From contig JAOAEV010000057.1 of NCBI GenBank assembly GCA_026416585.1, positions 1 to 33,479 on the forward strand: a stretch of 33,479 nt of DNA, given 5' to 3'. The notes below the pieces were generated by a model. The model was not told the origin of the DNA. It saw only the letters and a program-made list of their open reading frames with translations, and did no database searches. Below are positions 1-7,931 of the stretch, in pieces. Position 1 is the stretch's first letter, and each line of letters begins with the position of its first letter. The stretch is from Chlorobiota bacterium. Its GTDB lineage: Bacteria > Bacteroidota > Ignavibacteria > Kapaibacteriales > NICIL-2. A program made the translations under genes and the position numbers.

Positions 1-19
1 AGATGTGTATAAGAGACAG
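1..19. other. Tn5/Nextera mosaic-end adapter remnant (not genomic)
   Basis: The first 19 bases read AGATGTGTATAAGAGACAG, identical to the Tn5 mosaic end used in tagmentation libraries. Read in frame with the following gene they give the artefactual N-terminus MYKRQ from a GTG at position 5. Genomic sequence therefore begins at position 20, and the contig end lies inside lpxK. Confidence 0.97.
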
Positions 20-943
20 GTTCCTATCCCAGTGATCAGCGTTGGCAATATTACAACGGGTGGAACAAGTAAAACGCCAATGGTCATTGCACTGGCAGAA
101 ATGTTAGATGCATGGGGACTGCGAGTTGCGATCGTCAGTCGTGGATACAAACGCCGCCGTGGTACAGCAGTACAGGTTGTTTCCGATGGTCGTGGCTATC
201 GCGCTCCAGTCGAAGTCAGTGGGGATGAGCCGAGTCTTTTAGCTGAGCGGCTTCCGAGAGCTGTCGTCATTGTTGCAAAGCGTCGGTACAACGGTGCAGT
301 CCTGGCACACAAGCAGTTCGGCGCCGATGTAATTCTTCTCGACGACGGATTCCAGCATCGTAGCCTGTACCGACAGATTGATGTTGTCATGGTAGACCGT
401 GCAACACTCGATCGGTACAATGCACTCCTGCCAGCAGGAACGCTTCGCGAACCACTAGCGAGTTTGCGGCGTGCTCATGTGCTCTGTGCCATTGGTGTGG
501 ACCGCTCACATGTAAATGCAAGGGCTGCGTGTGGTACAGTAGTCATCGGTGCCCGCAGCCGTATTTCACAATGGCGTACACTCGACGGTGAGCAGAGTGA
601 ACCGCCATCCGGCTCAGTGGTGGTAGTGTGTGCGGTTGCACGTCCGGAACGGTTTCCGCAGATGCTCGAGGAGGAGTTTACCGATCTTCATGTTGTGCAG
701 TTTCTGTCGTGGCGTGATCATCATTGGTTCACTGAGCAGGACGTTCGACGAATTATCACAGTTGCGCAACCGGTTCGCCGTATCGTTACCACCGAAAAAG
801 ATGCTGTCAAGCTCAGTCGCTTTGCGGAACAATTCAAACAAAACGGCTGCGTCGTGTACATTGCATGCTTATCGTTAGAGATTCCCAACGCTGAGCATCG
901 AATGCTCGAGAGCTTGCTGTGGAACTTACGAAACACACGCTGA
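20..943 (+). CDS. lpxK: Tetraacyldisaccharide 4'-kinase (lipid A 4'-kinase), 5'-truncated
   Basis: LpxK phosphorylates the 4' position of the tetraacyl-disaccharide-1-phosphate lipid A precursor at the inner face of the inner membrane. The fragment opens with VPIPVISVGNITTGGTSKTP, the usual LpxK P-loop region, followed by the VSRGY motif, DDGFQHR, an LPAG-x-LRE segment and a C-terminal TTEKDAVKL, all family hallmarks. The E. coli protein has roughly 45 residues before the P-loop, including the membrane-associated N-terminus; these are missing because the contig starts in an adapter. The P-loop reads GGTSKTP where most members have GGTGKTP or GGNGKTP, so the glycine before the lysine is serine. 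The stop codon overlaps the start of the next gene by one base (TGATG), which suggests coupling. The family call is secure; the start is unknown. Confidence 0.95.
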   Translation, partial: VPIPVISVGNITTGGTSKTPMVIALAEMLDAWGLRVAIVSRGYKRRRGTAVQVVSDGRGYRAPVEVSGDEPSLLAERLPRAVVIVAKRRYNGAVLAHKQFGADVILLDDGFQHRSLYRQIDVVMVDRATLDRYNALLPAGTLREPLASLRRAHVLCAIGVDRSHVNARAACGTVVIGARSRISQWRTLDGEQSEPPSGSVVVVCAVARPERFPQMLEEEFTDLHVVQFLSWRDHHWFTEQDVRRIITVAQPVRRIVTTEKDAVKLSRFAEQFKQNGCVVYIACLSLEIPNAEHRMLESLLWNLRNTR

Positions 944-1731
944 TGAAAATAGCAGTATCGAAAGGAAATGGTTCGCCGAAATATCAGCTTTACGCTGATT
1001 GGCTCAGCAGAATCGAGCCATCGGTCGAGGTTGTGGATCTATCCAGCGAGGGGTACAACGTGAAGCGTGCGCAGGAATTGCTTCAAGAATGTGTGGGTAT
1101 TGTTTTCACAGGTGGCGCTGATCTCGATCCAGTACTTTACGGAGCCGAGGAGTATCGTTCTCTCTGCGGTGTGATCGAACGGGATCGGGATGATTTTGAG
1201 CTTGCATTGTTCGAACATGCACGCCGGCGCTCGATGCCAATACTGGGTATCTGTCGAGGTTTGCAACTGATCAACGTTGCTTGTGGTGGCAGTCTTATTG
1301 CCGACATTCCGAGCCAAATCACTTCAGCGATTCACCATGAGAAAATGGGTAAGCACGATAGTGAACATGCTGTCGAGATAGAAGGAGGAACAGTGCTGAG
1401 TAAAATCTTACGTACCTGGGATGGAATGGTCAACAGTGCTCACCATCAAGCGGTGGAGCGACTTGGAGAAGGATTAACCAGCGCGGCCCGCTCCGAGGAT
1501 GGTATCGTCGAAGCGATTACCTGGCAACATCCCGACACCACCGGTTTTATGGTCGCTGTTCAGTGGCATCCCGAGCGAATGCGTGAGCGGGACGTTTCAC
1601 CACTGGCACGTAAGCTGGGCGAGCATTTTGTTTTCGAGTGTCAAAGCTATGCATTGCTCATGCATGGTCGCTCGTACGATCGCGAGCAGTTTATGGCGCC
1701 ACCAGAGGGTCCCTCTGATGCCGGGTACTGA
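943..1731 (+). CDS. Peptidase C26 / gamma-glutamyl-gamma-aminobutyrate hydrolase family protein
   Basis: A class I glutamine-amidotransferase-fold hydrolase of 262 residues. The nucleophile elbow is GICRGLQLINV with the cysteine near residue 104, and the His-Glu pair of the triad is in QWHPE (about H209 and E211). An FTGGADLDP segment near residue 55 and a HHQAV segment near 168 are typical of the PuuD/C26 group, whose members cleave gamma-glutamyl amide bonds, for example gamma-glutamyl-GABA in putrescine breakdown. No synthetase partner or other putrescine gene is nearby, so the substrate is not known. I chose ATG 943 because it overlaps the lpxK stop by one base and begins directly with the first beta strand (MKIAVSKG); an in-frame ATG at 919 would lie inside lpxK. 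It probably shares a transcript with lpxK and the following membrane-protein gene. Confidence 0.85.
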   Translation: MKIAVSKGNGSPKYQLYADWLSRIEPSVEVVDLSSEGYNVKRAQELLQECVGIVFTGGADLDPVLYGAEEYRSLCGVIERDRDDFELALFEHARRRSMPILGICRGLQLINVACGGSLIADIPSQITSAIHHEKMGKHDSEHAVEIEGGTVLSKILRTWDGMVNSAHHQAVERLGEGLTSAARSEDGIVEAITWQHPDTTGFMVAVQWHPERMRERDVSPLARKLGEHFVFECQSYALLMHGRSYDREQFMAPPEGPSDAGY

Positions 1732-2410
1732 ATCTTGGACGCAGTGGATCCGTTCACTGTGGAGCAGCACACCGGTTCCACTCAGAGATATTACACCCCT
1801 TGCACGAGTGCAAGTGATGTTTGCTGCTGCGATGGTTGCAGCACTCCTTGATGTTGCAGCGGCAGGAATCGGGTGGTTCAGTCCTGTTCTACGGCAGCAG
1901 TACGCAGAGATCAATGCACGCGCCGCCGAGCGCTTGGGTTACACAGCACAGCCTGTCGAGTTCTCTCCACTTGGGATATTTGCTTCCTCGCTGTTTGGCG
2001 GAGCAGTAGGTGCGATGCTTTTGTGGGGACTATCTGGGATAGTAGTGATACGTGGTGTTGCTCGTATGCCTACTGAGCTGGGAAACATTGCTGCTGCAGC
2101 TGTTGTTCCGTTGCCGCTTGTCAGCACCATCAGTGTAGTAGTCTCGCTTCTTCAGGCGTTAGTTGGCTCGGTGCGTGTTACACCATCGCTTAGTCTGCTT
2201 TTTGACCCTACCGCGACTGATCTGCGGTTGTTTGCTATTGTATCGCGAATTGATTTGGGCTCTGCCGTACATGCCATAGCGATGGTGCGGCTGCTCCTGC
2301 CACATATTCAGTGGAACCGGATCGCCCTGCTTTCATTTGCTGCGTTTGTGGTACGCAGCGCGATAGTTGCTGGTGGTATCGTGCTGATTGCGCGAGTTAG
2401 CAGTTTATAG
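1718..2410 (+). CDS. Yip1-family-like integral membrane protein
   Basis: A 230-residue protein with about five hydrophobic segments: roughly residues 28-47, 85-110, 125-150, 175-195 and 205-228. A short polar N-terminus with a WIRSLWSSTP stretch precedes the first segment, and a hydrophilic loop (about 48-82) separates the first two. The layout and a late aromatic/acidic segment resemble bacterial Yip1-domain proteins, but no diagnostic motif is strong enough to be certain, so treat this as a membrane protein of unproven role. ATG 1718 was chosen because it follows an AGAGGG ribosome-binding sequence at about 1704-1709 and overlaps the preceding gene by only 14 nt; the frame stays open further upstream inside that gene. 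Its stop overlaps the 3' end of the convergent methyltransferase gene by 6 nt. Confidence 0.6.
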   Translation: MPGTESWTQWIRSLWSSTPVPLRDITPLARVQVMFAAAMVAALLDVAAAGIGWFSPVLRQQYAEINARAAERLGYTAQPVEFSPLGIFASSLFGGAVGAMLLWGLSGIVVIRGVARMPTELGNIAAAAVVPLPLVSTISVVVSLLQALVGSVRVTPSLSLLFDPTATDLRLFAIVSRIDLGSAVHAIAMVRLLLPHIQWNRIALLSFAAFVVRSAIVAGGIVLIARVSSL

Positions 2411-3790
2411 CCGTCGCAGTCGTGCGATGAAGAATCCATCAGTGCCATGCTGGTGTGGCATCAGGCGAAGCTGCCACTGGTGGTCATCTGCTGCAAGCGG
2501 TATGTTCTGCTGGGCCAGCACTGGTGCGACAGGGTCAGGCACAAACTTATTGCTACTATTAAGAAAGCGTTCGATGACACGTTCGTTTTCTTCGTGCAAC
2601 AGCGAACAAGTAGCATAGAGCAGTATCCCGCCTGACCGTACAAACGGAGCATATGTTTCGAGAATGCGCAGCTGTTTGGTTACCAGCCGTTCTACTCGAT
2701 GTGGATGCAACCGCCATTTGATTTCCGGTGCACGTCGGACAGTGCCGAGTCCACTGCATGGGACGTCGAGAAGTACGGCATCAAAAGAACTGTGAAGGCG
2801 GCGTTGCTCGCTAAGTGCAAGACGCGGGATTGGAGAGACACGAATGGAGCGCAAACGATGCCGCACCAAGCGACGCCGCAAAAGCGTCAAGCGTTCTGGT
2901 GCGATATCGGATGCGATAATCTCGCCGCGATCGCGCTGCATAGCTGCCAGATGAAGTGCCTTGCCGCCTGCTCCAGCACACGCATCAAGTATGCGCCACC
3001 GCTCGTGAGGGGATAGCGCAAAGGCAACAAGCTGACTACCTTCATCTTGTACCTCGATGATACCGCGACGGTACAGCACGTGGTCGAGTAGCTGAACGCG
3101 ATGGTCAACGATGATTCCGTCCGGTGAAAACTGTGTGGGGCGCACGCTGAGACCCTCATTCGCAAAAGCCGTGATAACGCTCTGGCGCGATTGATTTAAT
3201 GATGCGACACGCAACACCAGTGGGGCAGGTTCGATCAGTGCTCGACCAAGCGAGCGAATCTCAGAACGCTCCATCCCTGCATCTTCAAAATGCGCGACGA
3301 TCCATTCTGGTAAACACGCAGCATACGCTGTTGTTGTTGTCGTATCAATTCGGTCAAGATCGTGCAGTAGTTCAGTAGCCCGGTGATGCCAATTGTCCGG
3401 GAGAGGCTGACCAGTCGAGTCTCGATATATTGTGGCAAGTGTTTCGATTAAATCAGTTGCCGCGTGCGCTGCTGCATTGAGAAGCGATGTTCCATCGAAG
3501 CCAGTCCATAGTGGTGCGACGGTCGAGATCGCAGCAATCAAAGCAGCAACCGATGATGGCGGCATCGGATTCCCGCTGGACGCAACAAGCGATTCGAACA
3601 CACGAATGGCTGTATTCCGAGTCCGGAGTGTTGCGAACACAATCTCCGAGAGTGCACGCCGTTCTTTTGCGCCGAGATATTTATGTGTACGAGCGTAGTG
3701 GCTCGTCAGTGTATCGGCCGGTGTTGCGCGCGAGCGTTCAATCCACTCGAGCAGTTCGGTGCAGTGTCCGAGCAACGATCGCGGGTTCAT
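2405..3790 (-). CDS. rsmB: RsmB/NOL1/NOP2-type rRNA cytosine-C5 methyltransferase
   Basis: A 461-residue S-adenosylmethionine-dependent RNA m5C methyltransferase; the E. coli homologue RsmB methylates C967 of 16S rRNA. The N-terminal ~150 residues form a helical NusB-like RNA-binding region. The Rossmann methyltransferase domain has the SAM motif ILDACAGAGGK, motif IV LLDVPCSGLGT with the product-release cysteine, and motif VI YATCSLLHEEN with the catalytic cysteine. The C-terminal GTDGFFIARL ending is also typical. I used ATG 3790, which gives the usual length; an in-frame extension to 3997 would run into the divergent ABC ATPase gene and lacks family character. The gene is divergent from lolD (49 nt between starts) and overlaps the upstream membrane-protein gene tail to tail by 6 nt. 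Confidence 0.9.
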   Translation of the reverse strand: MNPRSLLGHCTELLEWIERSRATPADTLTSHYARTHKYLGAKERRALSEIVFATLRTRNTAIRVFESLVASSGNPMPPSSVAALIAAISTVAPLWTGFDGTSLLNAAAHAATDLIETLATIYRDSTGQPLPDNWHHRATELLHDLDRIDTTTTTAYAACLPEWIVAHFEDAGMERSEIRSLGRALIEPAPLVLRVASLNQSRQSVITAFANEGLSVRPTQFSPDGIIVDHRVQLLDHVLYRRGIIEVQDEGSQLVAFALSPHERWRILDACAGAGGKALHLAAMQRDRGEIIASDIAPERLTLLRRRLVRHRLRSIRVSPIPRLALSEQRRLHSSFDAVLLDVPCSGLGTVRRAPEIKWRLHPHRVERLVTKQLRILETYAPFVRSGGILLYATCSLLHEENERVIERFLNSSNKFVPDPVAPVLAQQNIPLAADDHQWQLRLMPHQHGTDGFFIARLRRL

Positions 3791-3808
3791 CGCTAGTGAA
3801 GTATGCGG

Positions 3809-3816
3809 TAATTTTG
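3809..3816 (+). promoter_or_regulatory. Candidate -7 promoter box (TAATTTTG) for lolD
   Basis: TAATTTTG matches the Bacteroidota -7 consensus TAnnTTTG exactly and lies about 24 nt before the chosen lolD start, in the 49-nt gap between divergent rsmB and lolD. No clear TTTG -33 box is present at the expected distance. The same octamer precedes queF on the other strand. Confidence 0.45.
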
Positions 3817-3839
3817 CCTGGCATGACGATAGAATACCC

Positions 3840-4535
3840 TTGACGATACTTTCAGCAGAAAATTTGCATAAGGCGTATTCGCTCCGTTCAACCAATGATA
3901 CGGTTGTGCTGCGTGGAATCTCGCTCACAGTCGAACAGGGCGAATATGTTGCGCTCGTGGGTCCGTCAGGAGCGGGAAAAAGCACACTGTTGCACATCCT
4001 TGGAGCGCTCGATATGCCCGATAGTGGCGACGTCTATTACTATCTCGATGGGGAAAATCAATCGATGCGGCTTTCGACACTCAACGAATCAGGACGTTTA
4101 TGGATACGATCGTACGGTATTGGGTTCGTGTTTCAGTTTCATCATTTGCTTCCAGAATTTTCTGCATTGGAGAACGTTATGCTTCCGCTGCTGTTGCGGG
4201 GTGAATCGCGCAGCCGCGCTCGGGAAAATGCGCAACGGATGCTCGATGCAGTCGGCCTCTCGCATCGGTTTGACCATCAGCCGATGGAACTGTCAGGCGG
4301 AGAGCAGCAGCGTGTTGCGATAGCGCGTGCCCTTGTGATTTTGCCACGTATTCTGCTTGCTGATGAGCCGACGGGTAATCTTGATTCAGTAAATACAGCA
4401 CAGGTGCTGGATTTGATTGCTTCATTGCGTCGTCAGTACAGCCTGACAGTGGTTGTTGCGACTCACAGCTCCGACGTAGCGCAGCGTGCCAATCGTATTG
4501 TCATGCTCCGTGATGGTCGCATTGCCTCAGGATGA
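3840..4535 (+). CDS. lolD: LolD/MacB-type ABC transporter ATPase
   Basis: A 231-residue ABC ATPase. Walker A is GPSGAGKST (about 41-49), then the Q-loop in FVFQFHHLLPEFSALENV, the signature LSGGEQQRVAIARAL (from about 151), Walker B LLADEPTGNLD (D175/E176) and an H-loop histidine in VATHSSD. LPEFSALENV and DEPTGNLD are characteristic of the LolD/FtsE/MacB subgroup; LolD powers extraction of lipoproteins from the inner membrane for delivery to the outer membrane. No ATG is available near the conserved start, so TTG 3840 (giving MTILSAENLHKAY) is proposed. An ATG at 3759 would lie within rsmB and upstream of the candidate promoter. No LolC/E permease is adjacent, so the partner is unknown. Its stop overlaps the next gene as ATGA. 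Confidence 0.82.
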   Translation: MTILSAENLHKAYSLRSTNDTVVLRGISLTVEQGEYVALVGPSGAGKSTLLHILGALDMPDSGDVYYYLDGENQSMRLSTLNESGRLWIRSYGIGFVFQFHHLLPEFSALENVMLPLLLRGESRSRARENAQRMLDAVGLSHRFDHQPMELSGGEQQRVAIARALVILPRILLADEPTGNLDSVNTAQVLDLIASLRRQYSLTVVVATHSSDVAQRANRIVMLRDGRIASG

Positions 4536-4885
4536 GCATAGTGAAATCTGCAATCGTTAGCTGTATAGTTATTGTGTATGGTTTTGCATTGATGGCGGTC
4601 GGCATCACGATAGCCGTTACGGGGCAGCACTATGCTCCAATTGTAATGCTTGGCGGCATCGGTGGTGGAATCCTCGTTATGATATTGGGTGCGATGTGGC
4701 GCAGACGAATTCTCTGGAGCAGAGCTGCTTTAGCAACTGCAGTAGGCATTTTCTCACTCAGCTTTGTTTGGCGTGCTATCGAAGCTTGGCTTCATCAGTC
4801 CACTGGAAGCGGTCTGCTGCTATTGGTTCTGGCAGTAGTTTCGATACCGATTTTTATTCTTCTTGTTCGTCATAGAAACCAATGA
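4532..4885 (+). CDS. Small four-helix membrane protein, unrecognised
   Basis: A 117-residue, strongly hydrophobic protein with four predicted transmembrane helices (about residues 6-30, 35-55, 62-83 and 93-113). A basic patch (WRRR, about 56-59) lies between helices two and three, and the C-terminus is basic (VRHRNQ). No family was recognised. It is coupled by ATGA overlaps to both neighbours, the LolD-like ATPase upstream and hslV downstream, so it is almost certainly translated from the same message. It is too small to be a LolC/E or MacB permease and lacks their large periplasmic domain. A helper role for the ATPase is possible, but only gene position suggests it. Confidence 0.7.
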   Translation: MSIVKSAIVSCIVIVYGFALMAVGITIAVTGQHYAPIVMLGGIGGGILVMILGAMWRRRILWSRAALATAVGIFSLSFVWRAIEAWLHQSTGSGLLLLVLAVVSIPIFILLVRHRNQ

Positions 4886-5430
4886 AGCATCATTCGAGCA
4901 TTTGTTACGGTACGACAGTAATTGCGGTTTTGCGCGATGGGAAAGCATGCATCGGCAGCGATGGTCAAGTATCGCTTGATGCAACGATCGTCAAAAGCGG
5001 TGCGCGAAAAGTCCGACGGCTGTACAACGACACTGTGCTTGCAGGTTTTGCTGGTGCGACAGCAGATGCGTTTACGCTGCTGGAACGCTTCGACGAACAG
5101 CTTGGTGCTCACCGTGGCAATCTTGCCCGCAGTGCGGTCGAGCTCGCGAAAGCATGGCGCACGGACCGATTCCTGAGACGGTTAGAGGCAATGCTCGTTG
5201 CGGCAAACAAAACAGAAATCGTGCTCATTAGTGGCAATGGCGATGTCATTGTACCCGACGACAACATCGCAGCGGTTGGCTCTGGTGGCAACTATGCCCT
5301 TGCTGCAGCGCGTGTTTTGATGCGTCATACCAACATGAACGCACGTCAAATCGTCGAGGAATCCCTCCGTGTTGCATCGGAAATTTGTGTATTTACCAAC
5401 GATCGCTTCACGATCGAAGAATTGCCATGA
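4882..5430 (+). CDS. hslV: ATP-dependent protease peptidase subunit HslV
   Basis: HslV (ClpQ) is the proteasome-like threonine peptidase that stacks as two hexamers capped by HslU in the cytoplasm. The 182-residue product carries a ten-residue propeptide ending in glycine, after which mature TTVIAV begins with the catalytic Thr11. Conserved segments follow: [50 protein letters not shown], and [14 protein letters not shown], ending with the usual TIEELP. Many HslV proteins from other phyla also carry a short propeptide, whereas E. coli loses only its initiator methionine. The start overlaps the preceding stop (ATGA) and the stop overlaps hslU (ATGA), as expected for a two-subunit complex made in fixed proportion. 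Confidence 0.97.
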   Translation: MKHHSSICYGTTVIAVLRDGKACIGSDGQVSLDATIVKSGARKVRRLYNDTVLAGFAGATADAFTLLERFDEQLGAHRGNLARSAVELAKAWRTDRFLRRLEAMLVAANKTEIVLISGNGDVIVPDDNIAAVGSGGNYALAAARVLMRHTNMNARQIVEESLRVASEICVFTNDRFTIEELP

Positions 5431-6791
5431 CAACAATACAACCGTCTATTCTCACCCCCCGACAGATCGTCGCTGAGTTAGACAAGTACATCATCGGTCA
5501 GCACGAAGCCAAACGAGCACTCGCGATCGCACTCCGCAATCGGTGGCGGCGTCGGCGAGTCGAGGGTGCATTGCGCGATGAGATCATGCCGAACAACATC
5601 ATCTTGATTGGTCCAACGGGTGTTGGTAAGACCGAATTGGCTCGACGTCTGGCGCGATTGGCCGGTGCACCATTTGTCAAAGTCGAAGCGACGAAATTCA
5701 CCGAGGTTGGATACGTTGGTCGAGATGTCGAAAGCATGATCCGCGATCTGGCAGAAACGGCAGTAGCACTGGTGCGTCAGGAAAAAACAGAGGAGAAACG
5801 ACGTGATGCTGCAACTGCAGCAGAGGAACGTTTGCTCGATATCCTGGTGCCGACACCCCGTAGTGGGGTCTCCTTCGACTTAGGTTCGGCGGCAGAGCTC
5901 GAGCGATATACCGAACACCGTGCGCAAATGCGCTATCGGCTCAGTACTGGTGAACTCGATGATACTATGATCGAAATCGAGCAGTCTGTGCCACAGATGC
6001 CTATGCTACAAGTGATGGGTCCAGTAGGACTTGACGATCTTGGCATCAACGTGCAAGACATGCTTGGGCGTTTTCTACCGAAAACGACAAAACGTCGCAA
6101 AGTCACCGTTGCACAAGCACGAACGCTGTTTCAGCAAGAAGAAGCTGAAAAGCTGATTGATATGGATGCCGTCGTTCGTGATGCGCTCACCAGAGCAGAG
6201 ACGATGGGAATTGTTTTCATTGACGAAATAGATAAGATCGCTGTACGCGGGCAGTCGAGTGGACCAGATGTTTCGCGCGAGGGTGTCCAGCGTGACTTAC
6301 TCCCGATCGTCGAAGGATCGACAGTAAACACCAAATACGGTCCGCTGCGGACAGACCATGTGCTGTTTATTGCCTCCGGTGCATTTCACATCAGCAAGCC
6401 ATCGGACTTGATTCCTGAATTGCAGGGGAGATTCCCGATTCGTGTCGAGCTGCACTCGCTCACGGAGCAAGATTTTGTGCAGATCCTGACATTGCCCGAA
6501 AACGCGCTGATCAAACAGTATCGCGCACTTCTTGAGACCGAAAGCATCTCTTTGGAATTCACCAATGATGCCATCGAGGAAATTGCAGCCATTGCAGCGC
6601 AGGTCAACGAAACAGTATCCAACATCGGTGCGCGGCGCTTGCATACGATTCTGACTGCGCTGCTCGACGATGTGCTCTTCGACGCACCGGACGCGACGAC
6701 CGACAGCCATATCGTGGTGGATGCATCGTATGTTCGTGCGCGACTCGAGCAGCTCGCCCATGATGTGGATCTAAGCAGGTATATGCTCTGA
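5427..6791 (+). CDS. hslU: ATP-dependent protease ATPase subunit HslU
   Basis: HslU (ClpY) is the AAA+ unfoldase that feeds substrates into HslV. The 454-residue protein begins with the HslU-typical [19 protein letters not shown] region. Walker A is GPTGVGKTE (62-70), followed by the [15 protein letters not shown] pore-loop region containing the GYVG motif, an intermediate domain (about 110-230), Walker [11 protein letters not shown], and an arginine-finger/sensor region around [12 protein letters not shown]. The C-terminus LSRYML matches the conserved HslU tail that inserts into HslV to activate it. ATG 5427 overlaps the hslV stop; the 14-residue in-frame extension upstream lies entirely within hslV and is not conserved. 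The next gene, for a VWA protein, overlaps by one base. Confidence 0.97.
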   Translation: MTTIQPSILTPRQIVAELDKYIIGQHEAKRALAIALRNRWRRRRVEGALRDEIMPNNIILIGPTGVGKTELARRLARLAGAPFVKVEATKFTEVGYVGRDVESMIRDLAETAVALVRQEKTEEKRRDAATAAEERLLDILVPTPRSGVSFDLGSAAELERYTEHRAQMRYRLSTGELDDTMIEIEQSVPQMPMLQVMGPVGLDDLGINVQDMLGRFLPKTTKRRKVTVAQARTLFQQEEAEKLIDMDAVVRDALTRAETMGIVFIDEIDKIAVRGQSSGPDVSREGVQRDLLPIVEGSTVNTKYGPLRTDHVLFIASGAFHISKPSDLIPELQGRFPIRVELHSLTEQDFVQILTLPENALIKQYRALLETESISLEFTNDAIEEIAAIAAQVNETVSNIGARRLHTILTALLDDVLFDAPDATTDSHIVVDASYVRARLEQLAHDVDLSRYML

Positions 6792-7885
6792 TGCTCAGCA
6801 TTCGTTATACAGCCTGGCACGACGGTGCAGCGACTGCTGAAGAACAGCTCGAGCGGTTGCTGAAACTATTTCGCGTTGTACTGCTCAAAGCCGATATGGA
6901 CGTTACCGAGGCGCTTGAGCTGATTGAACTGCTCGACGAGCGCTATGGCGTACTCGGCTCCATGAGCATGGAGGATTACATCGCATTGCTCCGTGCTGAG
7001 GGATTGCTCGAAGAACGTGACGGACAACTCCGACCAACCGCAAAAACAGAACGCTTATTGCGAACTGACGCTCTCGACGAAATCTTTCGCACCCTCAAAA
7101 AAGGCGAGCTCGGGAATCATGACATCCCACACAATGGTGAGGGTAGCGAGCCTCTTCCAGAAACACGACGCTTCATGTTTGGTGACCCCATAAACTTGAT
7201 CGATCCAACCGAAACGCTGCAAAACGCATTGATCCGCGACTACACGCTTGATCAATTTTCCCTCCATGAAGACGACATCAGCGTTCACGAGACCGAACAT
7301 GCAACGAGTTGTGCAGCCGTACTGGCGATAGACATCTCGCATTCGATGGTGCTCTATGGTGAGGACCGCATCACTCCTGCAAAATGCGTCGCACTGGCAC
7401 TGGTGGAGCTTATCACCACCAAGTATCCTACTGACCAATTAGATGTGATCATTTTCGGTGACGAAGCGCAACGTATCGAGCGGGGGTTGATTCCATACAT
7501 CAGTGTCGGACCGTTTCACACCAATACTCGTGATGCGCTTCGCTTAGCACGTCAGCTTCTGCGACGGATGCGCGGTGCCAACAAACAAATTTTGCTCATC
7601 ACTGATGGTAAACCATCGGCGATTTTCGATGATGCAGGACGACTCTACAAAAACCCATTCGGACTCGACCCGCGAATAGTCAACAAAACACTCGACGAAG
7701 CCGTAGCGTGTCGGCGCGATGGTATCACGATTAGCACCTTCATGATCGCACGCGATCAGTACTTGCGGGGATTTGTCGAAGAGCTCACGCGTGCCAATCG
7801 GGGGCGAGCATTCTACAGCGAACTTGACCAGCTTGGGAAAATGCTGATAGTGGACTACGTCCGCAATCGCCGTATGTACCGTTGA
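6791..7885 (+). CDS. VWA-domain protein, MoxR-partner type
   Basis: A 364-residue protein with a helical N-terminal half (1-170) and a C-terminal von Willebrand factor A domain (about 176-355). The MIDAS metal site is visible as DISHSM (DxSxS) near residue 182, with a threonine-bearing loop around FHTNTRDAL and a later ITDGKPS motif supplying the aspartate. No signal peptide or transmembrane helix is seen, so it should be cytoplasmic. Proteins of this shape usually work with a MoxR- or Mg-chelatase-type AAA+ ATPase, often encoded next door. Here the adjacent AAA+ gene is hslU, which overlaps it by one base (TGATG), and no MoxR gene is in the window. The biochemical role is unknown; the domain call is firm. 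Confidence 0.85.
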   Translation: MLSIRYTAWHDGAATAEEQLERLLKLFRVVLLKADMDVTEALELIELLDERYGVLGSMSMEDYIALLRAEGLLEERDGQLRPTAKTERLLRTDALDEIFRTLKKGELGNHDIPHNGEGSEPLPETRRFMFGDPINLIDPTETLQNALIRDYTLDQFSLHEDDISVHETEHATSCAAVLAIDISHSMVLYGEDRITPAKCVALALVELITTKYPTDQLDVIIFGDEAQRIERGLIPYISVGPFHTNTRDALRLARQLLRRMRGANKQILLITDGKPSAIFDDAGRLYKNPFGLDPRIVNKTLDEAVACRRDGITISTFMIARDQYLRGFVEELTRANRGRAFYSELDQLGKMLIVDYVRNRRMYR

Positions 7886-7931
7886 GAGTACTGTATTTTG
7901 GCGTCATGTTCGTAAAAGTGTCGAGCAGAGA

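Noticed and set aside
919-942. Earlier in-frame ATG for the C26 hydrolase
   Set aside because: It lies within lpxK, and the one-base stop/start overlap at 943 plus the family start favour ATG 943.
3759-3839. N-terminal extension of the LolD-like ATPase from ATG 3759
   Set aside because: It overlaps rsmB and precedes the candidate promoter box; LolD homologues begin near the segment translated from 3840.
3791-3997. N-terminal extension of the rRNA methyltransferase
   Set aside because: It runs antisense into the lolD coding sequence and shows no family similarity; ATG 3790 gives normal length.
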